64,000 bases of DNA from the NCBI RefSeq assembly GCF_000308755.1, contig NZ_BAGF01000020.1, forward strand, positions 40,749 through 104,748, read 5' to 3'. The notes beneath the pieces are model-generated. The model saw only the letters and a program-made list of their open reading frames with translations. It was not told the DNA's origin and did not search any database. Both the position numbers and the translations under genes were made by a program. Source of the DNA: Nocardia pneumoniae NBRC 100136 (GTDB taxonomy: Bacteria; Actinomycetota; Actinomycetes; Mycobacteriales; Mycobacteriaceae). Positions 58,075-64,000 of the stretch are shown here, one piece after another. Every line of letters begins with the position of its first letter. Position 1 is the stretch's first letter.

Positions 58075-59046
58075 ATGGCAAGCTTGCGTGAATTGCGCTC
58101 CCGCATTCGTGGTGTGAATTCGATCAAGAAGATCACCAAGGCTCAAGAGCTGATCGCGACCTCGCGCATCTCCAAGGCCCAGGCCAGGGTCGCGGCCGCG
58201 AAGCCGTACGCCGAGGAGATCACCAAGGTCCTCAGTGAGCTGGCGAGTGCGTCCAAGAACCTGTCGCACCCGCTGCTGACCGAGCGCCCCGACCCGCGTC
58301 GTGCCGCCGTGCTGGTGATCACCAGCGACAGCGGTATGTGCGGTGGCTACAACTCGAACGTGCTCAAGCGCGCCGAAGAGCTGATGACCACCCTGCGCGA
58401 CGAGGGCAAGGAGCCGGTGCTCTACGTCATGGGCAACAAGGGCCTGACGTACTACACCTTCCGCAACCGCCCGTTCGTGTCCGCGTGGACCGGGTTCTCG
58501 CAGCAGCCGAAGTACACCGATGCCTCGGCCGCCTGCCACCACCTGGTGGACGCGTTCATGGCCGGGTCGGACGGCGAGGTTCCCCACCCGCACGGGACGG
58601 GCGACATCGCCGGAGTGGATGAACTGCACATCGTCTACACCCGCTTCGTGTCGATGCTGACCCAGACCCCGGAGGTGCGCCGGTTGGCGCCCATCCAGGT
58701 GAGCTTCGTCGACGAGAACTTCGACCTGGGCGAGGACATCGTGTCGGATTCGCCGACCGCGGAGGTCCACGCGCAGTACGAATTCGAGCCCGACGCCGAT
58801 GTGCTGCTGGCGGCGCTGCTGCCGAAGTACATCAACACGCGCATCTACGCGTCGTTGCTCGAGGCAGCGGCATCCGAGTCCGCGGCTCGGCGCACCGCAA
58901 TGAAGGCCGCCACCGACAACGCCAACGAACTCGCGAGCGTGCTTCAGCGCGAGGCGAACTCGGTGCGTCAGGCCCAGATCACGCAGGAAATCAGCGAAAT
59001 CGTCGGCGGCGTGAACGCGCTGGCGGCGAGCTCGGACCGCGACTAA
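58075..59046 (+). CDS. atpG: ATP synthase F1 subunit gamma
   Basis: 323-residue central stalk. N-terminal [20 protein letters not shown] and C-terminal [19 protein letters not shown] coiled-coil helices are typical. The middle includes an insert ([20 protein letters not shown]) like that of mycobacterial gamma. The 130 bp between atpA and atpG hold no convincing gene. Confidence 0.97.
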   Translation: MASLRELRSRIRGVNSIKKITKAQELIATSRISKAQARVAAAKPYAEEITKVLSELASASKNLSHPLLTERPDPRRAAVLVITSDSGMCGGYNSNVLKRAEELMTTLRDEGKEPVLYVMGNKGLTYYTFRNRPFVSAWTGFSQQPKYTDASAACHHLVDAFMAGSDGEVPHPHGTGDIAGVDELHIVYTRFVSMLTQTPEVRRLAPIQVSFVDENFDLGEDIVSDSPTAEVHAQYEFEPDADVLLAALLPKYINTRIYASLLEAAASESAARRTAMKAATDNANELASVLQREANSVRQAQITQEISEIVGGVNALAASSDRD

Positions 59047-60543
<1,497 letters not shown>

Positions 60544-60549
60544 TCACCG

Positions 60550-60927
60550 ATGGCGGAAATGTCAGTCGATCTCGTCGCGGTTGAACGGCTGCTCTGGTCC
60601 GGCCAGGCGTCGTTCGTCAGCGCGCAGACCACCGAGGGCCAGATCGGCATCATGCCGGGGCACGAGCCGCTGCTCGGCCAGCTGGTCGAGGGCGGCACCG
60701 TGAACATCGTGTCCACCGAGGGTGAGCGCATCGTCGCCGCGGTGCACGGTGGCTTCTTCTCCGTGACCGCGAACTCGGTTCGGGTACTGGCCGAATCGGC
60801 GGAGTTCGCCGACGAGGTGGATGTCGAGGCGGCCCGCCGGGTGCTGGCCGACTCGGAGGCCAGTGCAGAGCAGCAGAAGGCGGCTCAGGCCCGGGTGCGC
60901 GCGGTCGAGCAGACCTCGAACGCGTAA
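60550..60927 (+). CDS. atpC: ATP synthase F1 subunit epsilon
   Basis: 125 residues: N-terminal beta-sandwich ([32 protein letters not shown]) and a short C-terminal helical part. Last gene of the operon, 6 bp after atpD, followed by a strong terminator. Confidence 0.95.
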   Translation: MAEMSVDLVAVERLLWSGQASFVSAQTTEGQIGIMPGHEPLLGQLVEGGTVNIVSTEGERIVAAVHGGFFSVTANSVRVLAESAEFADEVDVEAARRVLADSEASAEQQKAAQARVRAVEQTSNA

Positions 60928-60954
60928 GCGACAACCTGTCATAGCGGCACGTCG

Positions 60955-60998
60955 GCTGTCGGCGGTGAAGACACTCTTCACCGCCGACAGCGTCTTTG
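60955..60998 (+). terminator. atp operon terminator
   Basis: Perfect 17-bp stem GCTGTCGGCGGTGAAGA / TCTTCACCGCCGACAGC with a 3-nt loop, then GTCTTTG, 27 bp after atpC. Confidence 0.88.
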
Positions 60999-61157
60999 TA
61001 GGCGAGTCGGACACGGCCGGGCCATTTGTAAACTCGGGGCCGTGGTTGAATGACCGCACGCGGTGTGCGCATCGGGCTCGGAAACGGCGGCCTGCGAAAC
61101 ACCGCCAATCGAATACCGTGTCGACGACACGGCGGCGCAGCGAAGGGACGAACGGCA

Positions 61158-61592
61158 TTGCAAACCGGGATGGTTCTGCTGATCATTCTGGTGCTCATGC
61201 TCGTGTTCCTCGCGCTGGCCTCGACCTATCGCCTGATCATGTTGCGCCGCGGCGGAACTGCCGCGATTCTGCGCGTTCTCCCCGCCCGCGGCGGTCAGGG
61301 CTGGCGGCACGGATTGATCCGGTACGACGAGGACCGGCTCGTCTTCTTCAAGCTCACCAGCCTCAAACTGGGCCCGGATTCCACGATTCGGCGTCAAGGC
61401 ATCGAGATCGGAGATCGCCGCGGCCCGCGCGGCGACGAATACGACATCATGACCGACGACATCGCCGTGATCGCGGTGTCGGACCGGACCGGCGGCTTCG
61501 AGCTGGCACTCGATCGCGACTCGCTGACCGCCTTTCTCTCCTGGGTGGAGTCCCGCCCTTCGGACCGCACCCGGCGGATGCCGGGTCTGTAG
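61158..61592 (+). CDS. DUF2550 family membrane-anchored protein
   Basis: 144 residues from TTG at 61158, with AAGGGACG as ribosome site; an ATG four codons later is an alternative. One N-terminal helix (MVLLIILVLMLVFLALAS) then a soluble domain (RHGLIRYDEDRLVFFKLTSL, DIAVIAVSDRTGGFELALD). Position after atpC matches its mycobacterial homologue. Function unknown. Confidence 0.85.
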   Translation: MQTGMVLLIILVLMLVFLALASTYRLIMLRRGGTAAILRVLPARGGQGWRHGLIRYDEDRLVFFKLTSLKLGPDSTIRRQGIEIGDRRGPRGDEYDIMTDDIAVIAVSDRTGGFELALDRDSLTAFLSWVESRPSDRTRRMPGL

Positions 61593-61640
61593 CACGCTTC
61601 GGGGCGGACTTCGCCCGGCCGCGCCCATTAGGGTTGTGCT

Positions 61641-62222
61641 GTGAGTGTGCACTTGACGCGGATCTACACCCGGACCGGCGATGACGGGACCACGGGACTG
61701 AGCGACTTCTCCCGGGTCGCCAAAACCGACCCGCGTCTGGTCGCCTACGCCGACTGTGATGAGACGAACGCCGCCATCGGTGTGGCGATCGCACTCGGGC
61801 AGCCGGAGGAGGCGATGCTCGCGGTGCTGCGGCAGATCCAGAACGATCTGTTCGACGCGGGCGCCGACCTGTCCACACCCGTGGTGGCGGAGCCCAAGTA
61901 CCCGCCGCTGCGCGTCACACAACCCTACGTCGACCGGCTCGAAGCGTGGTGCGATGAGTTCAACGCCGAACTGCCCGCCCTCAATTCGTTCATCCTGCCC
62001 GGTGGTACGCCGCTGGCGGCACTGCTGCACACCGCCCGCACCGTCGCCCGCCGTGCGGAACGCTCCGCGTGGGCCGCGATCGAGGCGTATCCGGACGACA
62101 CCGGCGTCCTGCCCGCCAAGTACCTCAATCGCCTCTCGGACCTGCTGTTCATCCTGAGCCGGGTGGCCAATCCCGGCGGCGATATCCTGTGGAAGCCCGG
62201 CGGGGACCCGCCGGGCGCCTGA
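61641..62222 (+). CDS. Cob(I)alamin adenosyltransferase, PduO type
   Basis: 193 residues. The family start [19 protein letters not shown], the active-site stretch [14 protein letters not shown] and the end [16 protein letters not shown] are clear. It makes adenosylcobalamin from ATP and reduced cobalamin, the cofactor needed by IcmF in this window and by other mutases. A TAGGGT box at 61630-61635 lies 5 nt before the GTG, so the message may be leaderless. No cobalamin riboswitch is seen. Confidence 0.94.
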   Translation: MSVHLTRIYTRTGDDGTTGLSDFSRVAKTDPRLVAYADCDETNAAIGVAIALGQPEEAMLAVLRQIQNDLFDAGADLSTPVVAEPKYPPLRVTQPYVDRLEAWCDEFNAELPALNSFILPGGTPLAALLHTARTVARRAERSAWAAIEAYPDDTGVLPAKYLNRLSDLLFILSRVANPGGDILWKPGGDPPGA

Positions 62223-62437
62223 TCGCGTCGGCGAGAACATGCGAGTACGCGAGTAACCACCGGGTATGCCGGGAACACGACGCCGACCACGCCGTCGGCC
62301 GCGCAACGCCCAGCTCACGGCGCTCGCTCGTACGGCAAAGACGGCCAAGGCGAGGGGAGTCGCGGAGAGGCGGCACCGTAGTGGGCCGCCGCAACTATCC
62401 TTGCACCAACAGTGCGCCGAATACGCGGAGAGGCGGC

Positions 62438-63697
62438 ATGGAACGGTTTTTGGTTACCGGCGGAAATCGACTCGTCGGTGAGGTCACGGTGGGGGGCGCC
62501 AAGAACAGCGTCCTCAAGCTGATGGCCGCTGCGTTGCTGGCCGAGGGCACCACCACCATCACGAACTGCCCGGACATCCTCGACGTGCCGCTGATGGCCG
62601 ATGTACTGCGCGGCCTCGGTTGCGATGTGACCATCGACGGCGGGGCGGTCACCATCACCACCCCCGCCGAGCCGAAGTACCACGCGGACTTCCCCGCGGT
62701 CACCCAGTTCCGCGCCTCGGTGTGTGTGCTCGGTCCGCTGATGGCTCGGTGCAAGCGAGCGGTCGTCGCGCTGCCCGGCGGTGACGCGATCGGCTCGCGT
62801 CCGCTCGACATGCACCAGGCCGGTCTGCGTCTGCTCGGCGCGACCAGCGAGATCGAGCACGGCTGCGTGGTGGCGAGGGCCGACGAACTGCAAGGCGCCA
62901 GGATCCGCCTCGACTTCCCCTCGGTCGGCGCGACCGAGAACATCCTCATGGCGGCGGTGCTCGCCGAGGGTGAGACGGTGATCGACAATGCCGCGCGCGA
63001 GCCGGACATCGTCGACCTGTGCAACATGCTCGTCCGGATGGGCGCGCGGATCAGCGGGGCGGGCACCTCGGTGCTCACCATCCAGGGCGTCGAGCGGCTC
63101 TCGCCCACCACCCACCGCGTCATCGGCGACCGCATCGTGGCCGCGACCTGGGGGATCGCCGCCGCGATGACCCTCGGGGACATCCGCGTCACCGGCGTGA
63201 ACCCCAAGCACCTGTCCCTGGTGCTGGACAAGCTGCGTTCCGCGGGCGCCCGGATCTCGTTCGAGCAGGACGGCTTCCGCGTGGTGCAGGCCGAGCGCCC
63301 GCGCGCGGTGAACTTCTCCACCCTGCCGTTCCCCGGCTTCCCGACCGACCTGCAACCGATGGCGATCGGGCTCGCGTCCATCGCGGACGGGACGTCGATG
63401 ATCACCGAGAACATCTTCGAGGCGCGCTTCCGCTTCGTGGAGGAGATGATCCGGCTCGGCGCCGACGCACGCACCGATGGGCACCACGCCGTGGTGCGCG
63501 GCATTCCCAGGTTGTCGAGCGCTCCGGTGTGGTCGTCCGATATCCGGGCGGGCGCCGGCCTGGTCCTCGCCGGATTGGTCGCCGACGGGACCACCGAAGT
63601 GCACGACGTCTTCCACATCGATCGCGGTTATCCGAATTTCGTCGAGCAGTTGCAAGCACTGGGCGGCGATGTTGTGCGCGTCGGCGGCGCGGATTGA
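62438..63697 (+). CDS. murA: UDP-N-acetylglucosamine 1-carboxyvinyltransferase
   Basis: 419 residues. First committed peptidoglycan step: adds enolpyruvate to UDP-GlcNAc. [19 protein letters not shown] and the active loop [15 protein letters not shown] are present. The loop has Asp116 where most bacteria have the fosfomycin-reactive cysteine. A TATCCT box lies at 62396-62401; the ATG follows GAGAGGCGG. The longer open frame upstream overlaps pduO and is rejected. The 215 bp before it show nothing else. Confidence 0.96.
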   Translation: MERFLVTGGNRLVGEVTVGGAKNSVLKLMAAALLAEGTTTITNCPDILDVPLMADVLRGLGCDVTIDGGAVTITTPAEPKYHADFPAVTQFRASVCVLGPLMARCKRAVVALPGGDAIGSRPLDMHQAGLRLLGATSEIEHGCVVARADELQGARIRLDFPSVGATENILMAAVLAEGETVIDNAAREPDIVDLCNMLVRMGARISGAGTSVLTIQGVERLSPTTHRVIGDRIVAATWGIAAAMTLGDIRVTGVNPKHLSLVLDKLRSAGARISFEQDGFRVVQAERPRAVNFSTLPFPGFPTDLQPMAIGLASIADGTSMITENIFEARFRFVEEMIRLGADARTDGHHAVVRGIPRLSSAPVWSSDIRAGAGLVLAGLVADGTTEVHDVFHIDRGYPNFVEQLQALGGDVVRVGGAD

Positions 63698-63765
63698 TCG
63701 CCGATTCGATCCCGGTCGCAGCGACTTCTGATCGTTTCCTTGAAAACGCTTTCTGACCAGCGGAT

Positions 63766-63794
63766 TTGACATCGTGCACGCAGACACGTAACTT
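63766..63794 (+). promoter_or_regulatory. Strong promoter, probable rRNA operon P1
   Basis: TTGACA (63766-63771) and TAACTT (63789-63794) are 17 bp apart, after murA. In related genomes an rRNA operon follows murA. No 16S sequence is reached within the window. Confidence 0.75.
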
Positions 63795-63926
63795 TGTCCA
63801 AGTCAGAGCGACACGGACACCGACCCGGAGCCGAGGAGCTGAGCGGAAACGCTGAGCGAGAGGCCAGGGAAACGAGGTAGGACGAGGAGCGCCTGACGAT
63901 CACACTAGCTCGAACGCGAGCCTTGT

Positions 63927-63956
63927 TTGCAACGAGGTTCGAGGCTGAGCTAAGCT
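63927..63956 (+). promoter_or_regulatory. Second promoter, probable rRNA operon P2
   Basis: TTGCAA (63927-63932) and TAAGCT (63951-63956), 18 bp apart. The sequence between the two promoters has GAGC/GAAACGC-like repeats (AGCGGAAACGCTGAGCGAG) such as occur in rRNA leaders. Confidence 0.6.
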
Positions 63957-64000
63957 GGAAAAGTTGCTTCACCGATCAATCGGCTCGAACCGGGCGACGG

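Overview
This is a high-GC actinobacterial chromosome segment, most likely Nocardia or a close relative in the Mycobacteriales. The gene order argS-lysA-hom-thrC-thrB-rho-rpmE-prfA-prmC-tsaC-wecA-atp operon-DUF2550-pduO-murA-rRNA promoter is the one familiar from mycobacteria and nocardiae. A single-chain isobutyryl-CoA mutase (IcmF), many apparently leaderless GTG/ATG genes, and MSERSER-type intergenic repeats fit the same group.

Layout. 1-3.6 kb: branched-chain 2-oxoacid dehydrogenase genes (E1alpha-E1beta-E2, minus strand; E2 runs off the left edge) divergent from an Lrp/AsnC regulator. 3.7-14.7 kb: assorted accessory metabolism (SDR, BenE-type transporter, rhodanese, SNF2 helicase with a SWIM partner, a metal/cobalamin-receptor-fold protein, an amidohydrolase, and a TetR/Dabb pair with clear operators). 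14.7-24.9 kb: a valine/isobutyrate block (IcmF divergent from the DUF2157-mmsA-acyl-CoA dehydrogenase-hydroxyisobutyryl-CoA hydrolase-mmsB-enoyl-CoA hydratase group). 24.9-27 kb: a decayed GlcG/HbpS-like pseudogene, an Hsp70-fold membrane protein and a MarR regulator. 27.1-31 kb: tRNA-Cys and an iron(III) ABC transporter with an IdeR-like box. 31-38.7 kb: metallophosphoesterase, SnoaL-like protein, two unknown genes, L,D-transpeptidase, esterase, tRNA-Arg, and DUF305/DUF3105. 38.8-63.7 kb: the conserved housekeeping block. 63.7-64 kb: two promoter-like sequences typical of an rRNA operon that would begin just beyond the window.

How the genes work together. BCKDH turns 2-oxoisovalerate into isobutyryl-CoA. 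The 20.9-24.9 kb operon takes this through methacrylyl-CoA, 3-hydroxyisobutyryl-CoA, 3-hydroxyisobutyrate and methylmalonate semialdehyde to propionyl-CoA. IcmF interconverts isobutyryl-CoA and butyryl-CoA, and the PduO-type enzyme at 61.6 kb can make its adenosylcobalamin. Two similar palindromes lie just upstream of icmF and of mmsA, suggesting one regulator for both.

Most of the window is ordinary. The signals I could not explain are noncoding: a ~128-bp sequence present twice upstream of unrelated genes, a 55-bp hairpin element found twice just after a stop codon in the same orientation, the shared icmF/mmsA palindrome, and a 34-bp near-perfect palindrome upstream of a SnoaL-like gene. 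I saw no CRISPR array, transposase, prophage or obvious defence system. All comparisons were made by eye.
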